DNA of 64,000 bases, from assembly GCA_940337035.1 (NCBI GenBank), contig CALNHX010001921.1, positions 1 through 64,000 on the forward strand, given 5' to 3'. The translations under genes were made by a program, and so were the position numbers. Within the stretch, counting starts at the first letter, position 1. Each line of letters starts with the position of its first letter. The notes under the pieces are model-generated. The model saw only the letters and a program-made list of their open reading frames with translations. It searched no databases and was not told the DNA's origin. Origin of the DNA: Agriotes lineatus. Its lineage: Eukaryota > Arthropoda > Insecta > Coleoptera > Elateridae. This document shows positions 46,901 through 62,200 of the stretch, in pieces.

Positions 46901-49061
46901 TCGATTTTTAGGAACCTAACAATTCAAACTTGGTTGACCTAAGGCGCCGATGGAGTTAATTAATTGTATTTTTTATTTACTATAAATCCTGCAAGTTTTC
47001 TAGCTCTCATTACTATGTTAATTTAGTTATAATAAAGGCATCAGGAGCTTATTAGGTGCCATATTCAATTAATATAAAGCTCAAAAAGCAGAAAAAGCAG
47101 ACGGTGAGTATTAGCAGCATTAGTTGTGTTTGTAGAATTGGCAAATTACTAATATAAAGCTATTCCATACATTACGCTGTCACATTCGATTTTTAGGAAC
47201 CTAACAATTCAAACTTGGTTGACCTAAGGCGTCGATGGAGTTAGTTAAATTGTATTTTTTATCTACAATAAATCCTGCAAGTTTTCTAGCTCTCATTACT
47301 ATGTTAATTTAGTCATAACAATGACTTCAGGAGCTTATTAGGTGCCATATTCAATTAATAGGAAGCTCAAAAAGTAGCCAAAGCAGACGGTGAGTATTAG
47401 CAGCATTAGTTGTGTTACTAGAATTGGCAAATTACTAATATAAAGCTATTCCATACATTACGGTGTACATTCGATTTTTAGGAACCTAACAATTCAAACA
47501 TGGTTGACCTAAGACGCCGATGGAGTTAGTTAAATTGTATTTTTTATTTACTATAAATCCTGCAAGTTTTCTAGCTCTCATTAATATGTTAATTGAGTTA
47601 TAATAATGGCTTCAGGAGCTTATTAGGTGCCATATTCAATTAATAAGAAGCTCAAAAAGCAAACAAAGTAGACGGTGAGTATTAGCAGCATTAGTTGTGT
47701 TAGTAGAATTGGAAAATTACTAATATAGAGCTATGCCATACATTACGGTGTCACATTCGCTTTTTAGGAACCTAACAATTCAAACATGGTTGACCTAAGG
47801 CGCCGATGGAGTTAGTTAAATTGTATTTTTTATTTACTATAAATCCTGCAAGTTTTCTAGCTTTCATTACTATGTTAATTTAGTTATAATCATGGCTTCA
47901 GGATCTTATTAGGTGCCATATTCAATTAATAGGAGGCTCAAAAAACAGACAAAGCAGACGGTGAGTATTAGCAGCATTAGTTGTGTTAGTAGAATTGGAA
48001 AAGTACTAATATAAAGCTATTCCATACATTACGCTGTCACATTCGATTTTTAGGAACCTAACAGTTCAAACTTGGTTGACCTAAGGCGTCGATGGAGTTA
48101 ATTAATTGTATTTTTTATTTACTATAAATCCTGCAAGTTTGCTAGCTCTCATTACTATGTTAATTTAGTTATAATAATGGCATCAGGAGCTTATTAGGTG
48201 CCATATTCAATTAATAGGAAGCTCCAAAAGCAGACAAAGCAGACGGTGAGTATTAGCAGCATTAGTTCTGTTAGTAGAATTGGCAAATTACTACTATAAA
48301 GCTATTCCATACATTACGCTGTCACATTCAATTTTTATTAACCTAACAATTCAAACTTGGTTGACCTAAGGCGCCGATGGAGTTAGTTAAATTGTATTTT
48401 TTATTTACTATAAATCCTGCAAGTTTTCTATCTCTCATTACTATGTTAATTTAGTTATAATAATGGCTTCAGGAACTTATTAGGTGCCATATTCGATTAA
48501 TATAAAGCTCAAAAAGCAGAAAAAGCAGACGGTGAGTATTAGCAGCATTAGTTGTGTTTGTAGAATTGGCAAATTACTAATATAGAGCTATTCCATACAT
48601 TACGCTATCACATTCGATTTTTAGGAACCTAACAATTCAAACTTGGTTGACCTAATGCGCCGATGGAGTTAGTTAAATTGTAATTTTTATTTACTATAAA
48701 TCCTGCAAGTTTTCTAGCTCTCATTAATATGTTAATTTAGTTATAATAATGGCTTCAGGAGCTTATTAGGTGCCATATTCAACTAATAGAATGCTCAAAA
48801 AGCAGACAAAGCAGACGGTGAGTATTAGCAGCATTAGTTGTGTAAGTAGAATTGGCAAATTACTAATATAAAGCTATTCCATACATTACGGCGTCACATT
48901 CGATTTTTAGCAACCTAACAATTCAAACTTGGTTGACCTAAGGCGCCGATGGAGTTAGTTAAATTGTATTTTTTATTTACTATAAATCTTGCAACTTTTC
49001 TAGCTCTCATTACTATGTTATATTAGTTATAATAATGGCTTCAGGAGCTTATTAGGCGCCA
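43930..49061. repeat. Tandem duplication of a nine-monomer block (2,571 bp)
   Basis: The segment 43930-46490 recurs at 46501-49061 with a constant offset of 2,571, nine monomers minus 3 bp. Check points are ttaaaataaagg (44171 and 46742), gtcataacaatgacttc (44741 and 47312), the gtttgctagc monomer, the cagcattagttctg variant and the attcgattaatat variant. This is the longest tandem higher-order unit I found, and the copies look nearly identical. Confidence 0.8.
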
Positions 49062-51739
49062 TATTCAATTAATAGGAAGTTTAAAAAGCAGACAAAGCAG
49101 ACGGTGAGTATTAGCAGCATTAGTTGTGTTAGTAGAATTGGCAAATTACTAATATAAAGCTATTCCATACATTACGCTGTCACATTCGATTTTTAGGAAC
49201 CTAACAATTCAAACTTGGTTGACCTAAGGCGCCGATGGAGTTAGTTAAATTGTAATTTTTATTTACTATAAATCCTACAAGTTTTCTAGCTCTCATTAAT
49301 ATGTTAATTTAGTTATAATAATGGCTTCAGGAGCTTATTAGGTGCCATATTCAATTAATAGGAAGCTCAAAAATCAAAAACCAAGCAGACGGTGAGTATT
49401 AGCAGCATTAGTTGTGTTAGTAGAATTGGAAAATTACTAATATAAAGCTATTCCATACATTACGCTGTCACATTCGATTTTTAGGAACCTAACAACTCAA
49501 ACTTGGTTGACCTAAGGCGCCGATGGAGTTAGTTAAATTGTATTTTTTATCTACTATAAATCCTGCAAGTTTTCTAGCTCTCATTACTATGTTAATTTAG
49601 TCATAACAATGGCTTCAGGAGCTTATTAGGTGCCATATTCAATTAATAGGAAGCTTAAAAAGCAGACAATGCAGACGGTGAGTATTAGCAGCATTAGTTG
49701 TGTTAGTAGAATTGGCAAATTACTACTATAAAGCTATTCCATACATTACGCTGTCACATTCAATTTTTATTAACCTAACAATTCAAACTTGGTTGACCTA
49801 AGGCGCCGATGGAGTTAGTTAAATTGTATTTTTTATTTACTATAAATCCTGCAAGTTTTCTATCTCTCATTACTATGTTAATTTAGTTATAATAATGGCT
49901 TCAGGAACTTATTAGGTGCCATTTTCAATTAATATAAAGCTCAAAAAGCAGAAAAAGCAGACGGTGAGTATTAGCAGGATTAGTTGTGTTTGTAGAATTG
50001 GCAAATTACTAATATAAAGCTATTCCATACATTACGCTGTCACATTCGATTTTTAGGAACCTAACAATTCAAACTTGGTTGACCTTAGGCGCCGATGGAG
50101 TTAGTTAAATTGTATTTTTTATTTACTATAAATCCTGCAACTTTTCTAGCTCTCATTACTATGTTAATTTAGTTATAATAATGGCTTCAGGAGCTTATTA
50201 GGCACCATATTCAATTAATAGGAAGCTTAAAAAGCAGACAAAGCAGACGGTGAGTATTAGCAGCATTAGTTGTGTTAGTAGAATTGGCAAATTACTAATA
50301 TAAAGCTATTCCATACATTACGCTGTCACATTCGATTTTTAGGAACCTAACAATTCAAACTTGGTTGACCTAAGGCGCCGATGGAGTTAGTTAAATTGTA
50401 TTTTTTATTTACTATAAATCCTGCAAGTTTTCTAGCTCTCATTTCTATATTAATTTAGTTAAAATAAAGGCTTCAGGAGCTTATTAGGTGCCATATTCAA
50501 TTAATAGGAAGCTCAAAAAGCAGCCAAAGCAGACGGTGAGTATTAGCAGCATTAGTTGTGTTACTAGAATTGGAAAATTACTAATATAAAGCTATTCCAT
50601 ACATTACGCTGTCACATTCGATTTTTAGGAACCTAACAATTCAAACTTGGTGGACCTAAGGCGCCGATGGAGTTAATTAATTGTATTTTTTATTTACTAT
50701 AAATCCTGCAAGTTTTCTAGCTCTCATTACTATGTTAATTTAGTTATAATAAAGGCATCAGGAGCTTATTAGGTGCCATGTTCAATTAATATAAAGCTCA
50801 AAAAGCAGAAAAAGCAGACGGTGAGTATTAGCAGCATTAGTTGTGTTTGTAGAATTGGCAAATTACTAATATAAAGCTATTCCATACATTACGCTGTCAC
50901 ATTTGATTTTTAGGAACCTAACAATTCAAACTTGGTTGACCTAAGGCGTCGATGGAGTTAGTTAAATTGTATTTTTTATCTACTATAAATCCTGCAAGTT
51001 TTCTAGCTCTCATTACTATGTTAATTTAGTCATAACAATGGCTTCAGGAGCTTATTAGGTGCCATATTCAATTAATAGGAAGCTCAAAAAGCAGCCAAAG
51101 CAGACGGTGAGTATTAGCAGCATTAGTGGTGTTACTAGAATTGGCAAATTACTAATATAAAGCTATTCCATACATTACGGTGTACATTCGATTTTTAGGA
51201 ACCTAACAATTCAAACATGGTTGACCTAAGACGCCGATGGAGTTAGTTAAATTGTATTTTTTATTTACTATAAATCCTGCAAGTTTTCTAGCTCTCATTA
51301 ATATGTTAATTGAGTTATAATAATGGCTTCAGGAGCTTATTAGGTGCCATATTCAATTAATAGGAAGCTCAAAAAGCAAACAAAGTAGTCGGTGAGTATT
51401 AGCAGCATTAGTTGTGTTAGTAGAATTGGCAAATTACTAATATAGAGCTATGCCATACATTACGGTGTCACATTCGATTTTTAGGAACCTAACAATTCAA
51501 ACTTGGTTGACCTAAGGCGCCGGTGGAGTTAGTTAAATTGTATTTTTTATTTACTATTAATCCTGCAAGTTTTCTAGCTCTCATTACTATGTTAATTTAG
51601 TTATAATAATGGCTTCAGGAGCTTATTAGGTGCCATATTCAATTAATAGGAAGCTTAAAAAGCAGACAAAGCAGACGGTGAGTATTAGCAGCATTAGTTG
51701 TGTTAGTAGAATTGGCAAATTACTAATATAGAGCTATTC

Positions 51740-54568
51740 CATACATTACGGTGTCACATTCGATTTTTAGGAACCTAACAATTCAAACTTGTTGACCTAA
51801 GGCGCCGATGGAGTTAGTTAAATTGTAATTTTTATTTACTATAAACCCTGCAAGTTTATAGCTCTCATTAATATGTTAATTTAGTTATAATAATGGCTTC
51901 AGGAGTTTATTAGGTGCCATATTCAATTAATAGAAAGCTCAAAAAGCAGACAAAGCAGACGGTGAGTATTAGAAGCATTAGTTGTGTTAGTAGAATTGGA
52001 AAATTACTAATATAGAGCTATTCCATACATTACGCTGTCACATTCGATTTTTAGGAACCTAACAATTCAAACTTGGTTGACCTAATGTGCCGATGGAGTT
52101 AGTTAAATTGTATTTTTTATTTACTATAAATCCTGCAACTTTTCTAGCTCTCATTACTATGTTAATTTAGTTATAATAATGGCTTCAGGAGCTTATTAGG
52201 CGCCATATTCAATTAATAGGAAGCTTAAAAAGCAGACAAAGCAGACGGTGAGTATTAGCAGCATTAGTTGTGTTAGTAGAATTGGCAAATTACTAATATA
52301 AAGCTATTCCATACATTACGCTGTCACATTCGATTTTTAGGAACCTAACAATTCAAACTTGGTTGACCTAAGGCGCCGATGGAGTTAGTTAAATTGTATT
52401 TTTTATTTACTATAAATCCTGCAAGTTTTCTAGCTCTCATTTCTATATTAATTTAGTTAAAATAAAGGCTTCAGGAGCTTATTAGGTGCCATATTCAATT
52501 AATAGGAAGCTCAAAAAGCAGCCAAAGCAGACGGTGAGTATTAGCAGCATTAGTTGTGTTACTAGAATTGGAAAATTACTAATATAAAGCTATTCCATAC
52601 ATTACGCTGTCACATTCGATTTTTAGGAACCTAACAATTCAAACTTGGTTGACCTAAGGCGCCGATGGAGTTAATTAATTGTATTTTTTATTTACTATAA
52701 ATCCTGCAAGTTTTCTAGCTCTCATTACTATGTTAATTTAGTTATAATAAAGGCATCAGGAGCTTATTAGGTGCCATATTCAATTAATATAAAGCTCAAA
52801 AAGCAGAAAAAGCAGACGGTGAGTATTAGCAGCATTAGTTGTGTTTGTAGAATTGGCAAATTACTAATATAAAGCTATTCCATACATTACGCTGTCACAT
52901 TCGATTTTTAGGAACCTAACAATTCAAACTTGGTTGACCTAAGGCGTCGATGGAGTTAGTTAAATTGTATTTTTTATCTACAATAAATCCTGCAAGTTTT
53001 CTAGCTCTCATTACTATGTTAATTTAGTCATAACAATGACTTCAGGAGCTTATTAGGTGCCATATTCAATTAATAGGAAGCTCAAAAAGTAGCCAAAGCA
53101 GACGGTGAGTATTAGCAGCATTAGTTGTGTTAGTAGAATTGGCAAATTACTAATATAGAGCTATTCCATACATTACGGTGTCACATTCGATTTTTAGGAA
53201 CCTAACAATTCAAACTTGTTGACCTAAGGCGCCGATGGAGTTAGTTAAATTGTAATTTTTATTTACTATAAACCCTGCAAGTTTTCTAGCTCTCATTAAT
53301 ATGTTAATTTAGTTATAATAATGGCTTCAGGAGTTTATTAGGTGCCATATTCAATTAATAGAAAGCTCAAAAAGCAGACAAAGCAGACGGTGAGTATTAG
53401 AAGCATTAGTTGTGTTAGTAGAATTGGAAAATTACTAATATAGAGCTATTCCATACATTACGCTGTCACATTCGATTTTTAGTAACCTAACAATTCAAAC
53501 TTGGTTGACCTAATGTGCCGATGGAGTTAGTTAAATTGTATTTTTTATTTACTATAAATCCTGCAACTTTTCTAGCTCTCATTACTATGTTAATTTAGTT
53601 ATAATAATGGCTTCAGGAGCTTATTAGGCGCCATATTCAATTAATAGGAAGCTTAAAAAGCAGACAAAGCAGACGGTGAGTATTAGCAGCATTAGTTGTG
53701 TTAGTAGAATTGGCAAATTACTAATATAAAGCTATTCCATACATTACGCTGTCACATTCGATTTTTAGGAACCTAACAATTCAAACTTGGTTGACCTAAG
53801 GCGCCGATGGAGTTAGTTAAATTGTATTTTTTATTTACTATAAATCCTGCAAGTTTTCTAGCTCTCATTTCTATATTAATTTAGTTAAAATAAAGGCTTC
53901 AGGAGCTTATTAGGTGCCATATTCAATTAATAGGAAGCTCAAAAAGCAGCCAAAGCAGACGGTGAGTATTAGCAGCATTAGTTGTGTTACTAGAATTGGA
54001 AAATTACTAATATAAAGCTATTCCATACATTACGCTGTCACATTCGATTTTTAGGAACCTAACAATTCAAACTTGGTTGACCTAAGGCGCCGATGGAGTT
54101 AATTAATTGTATTTTTTATTTACTATAAATCCTGCAAGTTTTCTAGCTCTCATTACTATGTTAATTTAGTTATAATAAAGGCATCAGGAGCTTATTAGGT
54201 GCCATATTCAATTAATATAAAGCTCAAAAAGCAGAAAAAGCAGACGGTGAGTATTAGCAGCATTAGTTGTGTTTGTAGAATTGGCAAATTACTAATATAA
54301 AGCTATTCCATACATTACGCTGTCACATTCGATTTTTAGGAACCTAACAATTCAAACTTGGTTGACCTAAGGCGTCGATGGAGTTAGTTAAATTGTATTT
54401 TTTATCTACAATAAATCCTGCAAGTTTTCTAGCTCTCATTACTATGTTAATTTAGTCATAACAATGACTTCAGGAGCTTATTAGGTGCCATATTCAATTA
54501 ATAGGAAGCTCAAAAAGTAGCCAAAGCAGACGGTGAGTATTAGCAGCATTAGTTGTGTTACTAGAATT
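51740..54568. repeat. Tandem duplication of a five-monomer block (about 1,428 bp)
   Basis: caaacttgttgacc (a private base loss), aaaccctgc, caggagtttattagg, ttagaagcattag and ctaatgtgcc occur in the same order near 51784-52081 and again near 53211-53509. gtcataacaatgacttc at 53027 and 54455 confirms the 1,428-bp step. The copies differ by a small loss near 51854 (agtttatagc against agttttctagc). Confidence 0.75.
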
Positions 54569-57500
54569 GGCAAATTACTAATATAAAGCTATTCCATACA
54601 TTACGGTGTACATTCGATTTTTAGGAACCTAACAATTCAAACATGGTTGACCTAAGACGCCGATGGAGTTAGTTAAATTGTATTTTTTATTTACTATAAA
54701 TCCTGCAAGTTTTCTAGCTCTCATTAATATGTTAATTGAGTTATAATAATGGCTTCAGGAGCTTATTAGGTGCCATATTCAATTAATAGGAAGCTCAAAA
54801 AGCAAACAAAGTAGACGGTGAGTATTAGCAGCATTAGTTGTGTTAGTAGAATTGGCAAATTACTAATATAGAGCTATGCCATACATTACGGTGTCACATT
54901 CGCTTTTTAGGAACCTAACAATTCAAACATGGTTGACCTAAGGCGCCGATGGAGTTAGTTAAATTGTATTTTTTATTTACTATAGATCCTGCAAGTTTTC
55001 TAGCTTTCATTACTATGTTAATTTAGTTATAATCATGGCTTCTGGATCTTATTAGGTGCCATATTCAATTAATAGGAGGCTCAAAAAACAGACAAAGCAG
55101 ACGGTGAGTATTAGCAGCATTAGTTGTGTTAGTAGAATTGGAAAATTACTAATATAAAGCTATTCCATACATTACGCTGTCACATTCGATTTTTAGGAAC
55201 CTAACAATTCAAACTTGGTTGACCTAAGGCGGCGATGGAGTTAATTAATTGTATTTTTTATTTACTATAAATCCTGCAAGTTTGCTAGCTCTCATTACTA
55301 TGTTAATTTAGTTATAATAATGGCATCAGGAGCTTATTAGGTGCCATATTCAATTAATAGGAAGCTCAAAAAGCAGACAAAGCAGACGGTGAGTATTAGC
55401 AGCATTAGTTGTGTTAGTAGAATTGGCAAATTACTACTATAAAGCTATTCCATACATTACGCTGTCACATTCAATTTTTATTAACTTAACAATTCAAACT
55501 TGGTTGACCTAAGGCGCCGATGGAGTTAGTTAAATTGTATTTTTTATTTACTATAAATCCTGCAAGTTTTCTATCTCTCATTACTATGTTAATTTAGTTA
55601 TAATAATGGCTTCAGGAACTTATTAGGTGCCATATTCGATTAATATAAAGCTCAAAAAGCAGAAAAAGCAGACGGTGAGTATTAGCAGCATTAGTTGTGT
55701 TTGTAGAATTGGCAAATTACTAATATAGAGCTATTCCATACATTACGCTGTCACATTCGATTTTTAGGAACCTAACAATTCAAACTTGGTTGACCTAATG
55801 CGCCGATGGAGTTAGTTAAATTGTAATTTTTATTTACTATAAATCCTGCAAGTTTTCTAGCTCTCATTAATATGTTAATTTAGTTATAATAATGGCTTCA
55901 GGAGCTTATTAGGTGCCATATTCAACTAATAGAAAGCTCAAAAAGCAGACAAAGCAGACGGTGAGTATTAGCAGCATTAGTTGTGTTAGTAGAATTGGCA
56001 AATTACTAATATAAAGCTATTCCATACATTACGGCGTCACATTCGATTTTTAGGAACCTAACAATTCAAACTTGGTTGACCTAAGGCGCGGATGGAGTTA
56101 GTTAAATTGTATTTTTTATTTACTATAAATCCTGCAACTTTTCTAGCTCTCATTACTATGTTAATTTAGTTATAATAATGGCTTCAGGAGCTTATTAGGC
56201 GCCATATTCAATTAATAGGAAGCTTAAAAAACAGACAAAGCAGACGGTGAGTATTAGCAGCATTAGTTGTGTTAGTAGAATTGACAAATTACTAATATAA
56301 AGCTATTCCATACATTACGCTGTCACATTCGATTTTTAGAAACCTAACAATTCAAACTTGGTTGACCTAAGGCGCCGATGGAGTTAGTTAAATTGTATTT
56401 TTTATTTACTATAAATCCTGCAAGTTTTCTAGCTCTCATTAATATGTTAATTTAGTTATAATAATGGCTTCAGGAGCTTATTAGGTGCCATATTCAATTA
56501 ATAGGAAGCTCAAAAATCAAAAACAAAGCAGACGGTGAGTATTAGCAGCATTAGTTGTGTTAGTAGAATTGGAAAATTACTAATATAAAGCTATTCCATA
56601 CATTACGCTGTCACATTCGATTTTTAGGAACCTAACAATTCAAACTTGGTTGACCTAAGGCGCCGATGGAGTTAGTTAAATTGTATTTTTTATCTACTAT
56701 AAATCCTGCAAGTTTTCTAGCTCTCATTACTATGTTAATTTAGTCATAACAATGGCTTCAGGAGCTTATTAGGTGCCATATTCAATTAATAGGAAGCTTA
56801 AAAAGCAGAAAAAGCAGACGGTGAGTACTAGCAGCATTAGTTGTGTTTGTAGAATTGGCAAATTACTAATATAAAGCTGTTCCATACATTACTCTGTCAC
56901 TTTCGATTTTTAGAAACCTAACAATTCAAACTTGGTTGACCTAAGGCGCCGGTGGAGTTAGTTAAATTGTATTTTTTATTTACTATTAATCCTGCAAGTT
57001 TTCTAGCTCTCATTTCTATGTTAATTTAGTTATAATAATGGCTTCAGGAGCTTATTAGGTGCCATATTCAATTAATAGGAAGCTTAAAAAGCAGACAAAG
57101 CAGACGGTGAGTATTAGCAGCATTAGTTGTGTTAGTAGAATTGGCAAATTACTAATATAGAGCTATTCCATACATTACGGTGTCACATTCGATTTTTAGG
57201 AACCTAACAATTCAAACTTGGTTGACCTAAGGCGCCGATGGAGTTAGTTAAATTGTAATTTTTATTTACTATAAATCCTGCAAGTTTTCTAGCTCTCATT
57301 AATAAGTCAATTTAGTTATAATAATGGCTTCAGGAGTTTATTAGGTGCCATATTCAATTAATAGAAAGCTCAAAAAGCAGACAAAGCAGACGGTGAGTAT
57401 TAGCAGCATTAGTTGTGTTAGTAGAATTGGAAAATTACTAATATAGAGCTATGCCATACATTACGCTGTCACATTCGATTTTTAAGAACCTAACAATTCA

Positions 57501-60479
57501 AACTTGGTTGACCTAAGACGCCGATGGAGTTAGTTAAATTGTATTTTTTATTTACTATAAATCCTGCAAGTTTTCTAGCTCTCATTAATATGTTAATTTA
57601 GTTATAATAATGGCTTCAGGAGCTTATTAGGTGCCATATTCAACTAATAGGAAGCTCAAAAAGCAAACAAAGTAGACGGTGAGTATTAGCAGCATTAGTT
57701 GTGTTAGTAGAATTGGCAAATTACTAATATAGAGCTATGCCATACATTACGGCGTCACATTCGCTTTTTAGGAACCTAACAATTCAAACATGGTTGACCT
57801 AAGGCGCCGATGGAGTTAGTTAAATTGTATTTTTTATTTACTATAAATCCTGCAAGTTTTCTAGCTTTCATTACTATGTTAATTTAGTTATAATAATGGC
57901 TTCAGGATCTTATTAGGTGCCATATTCAATTAATAGGAGGCTCAAAAAACAGACAAAGCAGACGGTGAGTATTAGCAGCATTAGTTGTGTTAGTAGAATT
58001 GGAAAATTACTAATATAAAGCTATTCCATACATTACGCTGTCACATTCGATTTTTAGGAACCTAACAGTTCAAACTTGGTTGACCTAAGGCGCCGATGGA
58101 GTTAATTAATTGTATTTTTTATTTACTATAAATCCTGCAAGTTTGCTAGCTCTCATTACTATGTTAATTTAGTTATAATAATGGCATCAGGAGCTTATTA
58201 GGTGCCATATTCAATTAATAGGAAGCTCAAAAAGCAGACAAAGCAGACGGTGAGTATTAGCAGCATTAGTTGTGTTAGTAGAATTGGCAAATTACTACTA
58301 TAAAGCTATTCCATACATTACGCTGTCACATTCAATTTTTATTATCCTAACAATTCAAACTTGGTTGACCTAAGGCGCCGATGGAGTTAGTTAAATTGTA
58401 TTTTTTATTTACTATAAATCCTGCAAGTTTTCTATCTCTCATTACTATGTTAATTTAGTTATAATAAATGGCTTCAGGAACTTATTAGGTGCCATATTCA
58501 ATTAATAGGAGGCTCAAAAAACAGACAAAGCAGACGGTGAGTATTAGCAGCATTAGTTGTGTTTGTAGAATTGGCAAATTACTAATATAAAGCTATTCCA
58601 TACATTACGCTGTCACATTCGATTTTTAGGAACCTAACAATTCAAACTTGGTTGACCTAAGCGCCGATGGAGTTAGTTAAATTGTATTTTTTATCTACTA
58701 TAAATCCTGCAAGTTTTCTAGCTCTCATTTCTATGTTAATTTAGTCATAATAATGGTTTCAGGAGCTTATTAGGTGCCATATGCAATTAATAGGAAGCTC
58801 AAAAAGCAGCCAAAGCAGACGGTGAGTATTAGCAGCATTAGTTGTGTTAGTAGAATTGGCAAATTACTAATATAAAGCTATTCCATACATTACGGCGTCA
58901 CATTCGATTTTTAGGAACCTAACAATTCAAACTTGGTTGACCTAAGGCGCCGATGGAGTTAGTTAAATTGTATTTTTTATTTACTATAAATCCTGCAAGT
59001 TTTCTAGCTCTCATTTCTATATTAATTTAGTTAAAATAAAGGCTTCAGGAGCTTATTAGGTGCCATATTCAATTAATAGGAAGCTCAAAAAGCAGCCAAA
59101 GCAGACGGTGAGTATTAGCAGCATTAGTTGTGTTACTAGAATTGGAAAATTACTAATATAAAGCTATTCCATACATTACGCTGTCACATTCGATTTTTAG
59201 GAACCTAACAATTCAAACTTGGTTGACCTAAGGCTCCGATGGGGTTAATTAATTGTATTTTTTATTTACTATAAATCCTGCAAGTTTTCTAGCTCTCATT
59301 ACTATGTTAATTTAGTTATAATAAAGGCATCAGGAGCTTATTAGGTGCCATATTCAATTAATAGGAAGCTCAAAAAGCAGACAAAACAGACGGTGAGTAT
59401 TAGCAGCATTAGTTGTGTTAGTAGAATTGGCAAATTACTACTATAAAGCTATTCCATACATTACGCTGTCACATTCAATTTTTATTAACCTAACAATTTA
59501 AACTTGGTTGACCTAAGGCGCCGATGGAGTTAGTTAAATTGTATTTTTTATTTACTATAAATCCTGCAAGTTTTCTATCTCTCATTACTATGTTAATTTA
59601 GTTATAATAATGGCTTCAGGAACTTATTAGGTGCCATATTCAATTAATATAAAGCTCAAAAAGCAGAAAAAGCAGACGGTGAGTATTAGCAGCATTAGTT
59701 GTGTTAGTAGAACAACAGGCAAATTACTAATATAAAGCTGTTCCATACATTAGGCTGTCACATTCGATTTTTAGGAACCTAACAATTCAAACTTGGTTGA
59801 CCTAAGGCGCCGGTGGAGTTAGTTAAATTGTATTTTTTATTTACTATAAATCCTGCAAGTTTTCTAGCTCTCATTACTATGTTAATTTAGTTATAATAAT
59901 GGCTTCAGGAGCTTATTAGGTGCCATATTCAATTAATAGGAAGCTTAAAAAGCAGACAAAGCAGACGGTGAGTATTAGCAGCATTAGTTGTGTTAGTAGA
60001 ATTGGCAAATTACTAATATAGAGCTATTCCATACATTACGCTGTCACATTCGATTTTTAGGAACCTAACAATTCAAACTTGGTTGACCTAATGCGCAGAT
60101 GGAGTTAGTTAAATTGTAATTTTTATTTACTATAAATCCTGCAAGTTTTCTAGCTCTCATTAATATGTTAATTTAGTTATAATAATGGCTTCAGGAGCTT
60201 ATTAGGTGCCATATTCAACTAATAGAAAGCTCAAAAAGCAGACAAAGCAGACGGTGAGTATTAGCAGCATTAGTTGTGTTAGTAGAATTGGCAAATTACT
60301 AATATAAAGCTATTCCATACATTACGGCGTCACATTCGATTGTTAGGAACCTAACAATTCAAACTTGGTTGACCTAAGGCGCCGATGGAGTTAGTTAAAT
60401 TGTGTTTTTTATTTACTATAAATCCTGCAACTTTTCTAGCTCTCATTACTATGTTAATTTAGTTATAATAATGGCTTCA

Positions 60480-62200
60480 GGAGCTTATTAGGCGCCATAT
60501 TCAATTAATAGGAAGCTTAAAAAGCAGACAAAGCAGACGGTGAGTATTAGCAGCATTAGTTGTGTTAGTAGAATTGGCAAATAACTAATATAAAGCTATT
60601 GCATACATTACGCTGTCACATTCGATTTTTAGGAACCTAACAATTCAAACTTGGTTGACCTAAGGCGCCGATGGAGTTAGTTAAATTGTAATTTTTATTT
60701 ACTATAAATCCTGCAAGTTTTCTAGCTCTCATTAATATGTTAATTTAGTTATAATAATGGCTTCAGGAGCTTATTAGGTGCCATATTCAATTAATAGGAA
60801 GCTCAAAAATCAAAAACAAAGCAGACGGTGAGTATTAGCAGCATTAGTTGTGTTAGTAGAATTGGAAAATTACTAATATAAAGCTATTCCATACATTACG
60901 CTGTCACATTCGATTTTTAGGAACCTAACAATTCAAACTTGGTTGACCTAAGGCGCCGATGGAGTTAGTTAAATTGTATTTTTTATCTACTATAAATCCT
61001 GCAAGTTTTCTAGCTCTCATTACTATGTTAATTTAGTCATAACAATGGCTTCAGGAGCTTATTAGGTGCCATATTCAATTAATAGGAAGCTTAAAAAGCA
61101 GATAAAGCAGACGGTGAGTATTAGCAGCATTAGTTGTGTTTGTAGAATTGGCAAATTACTAATATAAAGCTGTTCCATACATTACTCTGTCACATTCGAT
61201 TTTTAGGAACCTAACAATTCAAACTTGGTTGACCTAAGGCGCCGGTGGAGTTAGTTAAATTGTATTTTTTATTTACTATTAATCCTGCAAGTTTTCTAGC
61301 TCTCATTACTATGTTAATTTAGTTATAATAATGGCTTCAGGAGCTTATTAGGCGCCATATTCAATTAATAGGAAGCTTAAAAAGCAGACAAAGCAGACGG
61401 TGAGTATTAGCAGCATTAGTTGTGTTAGTAGAATTGGCAAATTACTAATATAAAGCTATTGCATACATTACGCTGTCACATTCGATTTTTAGGAACCTAA
61501 CAATTCAAACTTGGTTGACCTAAGGCGCCGATGGAGTTAGTTAAATTGTAATTTTTATTTACTATAAATCCTGCAAGTTTTCTAGCTCTCATTAATATGT
61601 TAATTTAGTTATAATAATGGCTTCAGGAGCTTATTAGGTGCCATATTCAATTAATAGGAAGCTCAAAAATCAAAAACAAAGCAGACGGTGAGTATTAGCA
61701 GCATTAGTTGTGTTAGTAGAATTGGAAAATTACTAATATAAAGCTATTCCATACATTACGCTGTCACATTCGATTTTTAGGAACCTAACAATTCAAACTT
61801 GGTTGACCTAAGGCGCCGATGGAGTTAGTTAAATTGTATTTTTTATCTACTATAAATCCTGCAAGTTTTCTAGCTCTCATTACTATGTTAATTTAGTCAT
61901 AACAATGGCTTCAGGAGCTTATTAGGTGCCATATTCAATTAATAGGAAGCTTAAAAAGCAGACAAAGCAGACGGTGAGTATTAGCAGCATTAGTTGTGTT
62001 TGTAGAATTGGCAAATTACTAATATAAAGCTGTTCCATACATTACTCTGTCACATTCGATTTTTAGGAACCTAACAATTCAAACTTGGTTGACCTAAGGC
62101 GCCGGTGGAGTTAGTTAAATTGTATTTTTTATTTACTATTAATCCTGCAAGTTTTCTAGCTCTCATTACTATGTTAATTTAGTTATAATAATGGCTTCAG
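60480..62200. repeat. Tandem duplication of a three-monomer block (860 bp)
   Basis: cttaaaaagcagac, tattgcatacattac (60599 and 61459), the gctcaaaaatcaaaaacaaag insertion (60804 and 61664) and ttactctgtcac with gcgccggtgg recur at an 860-bp step. This equals three L monomers plus the short insertion. A related single copy lies near 56511. Confidence 0.76.
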
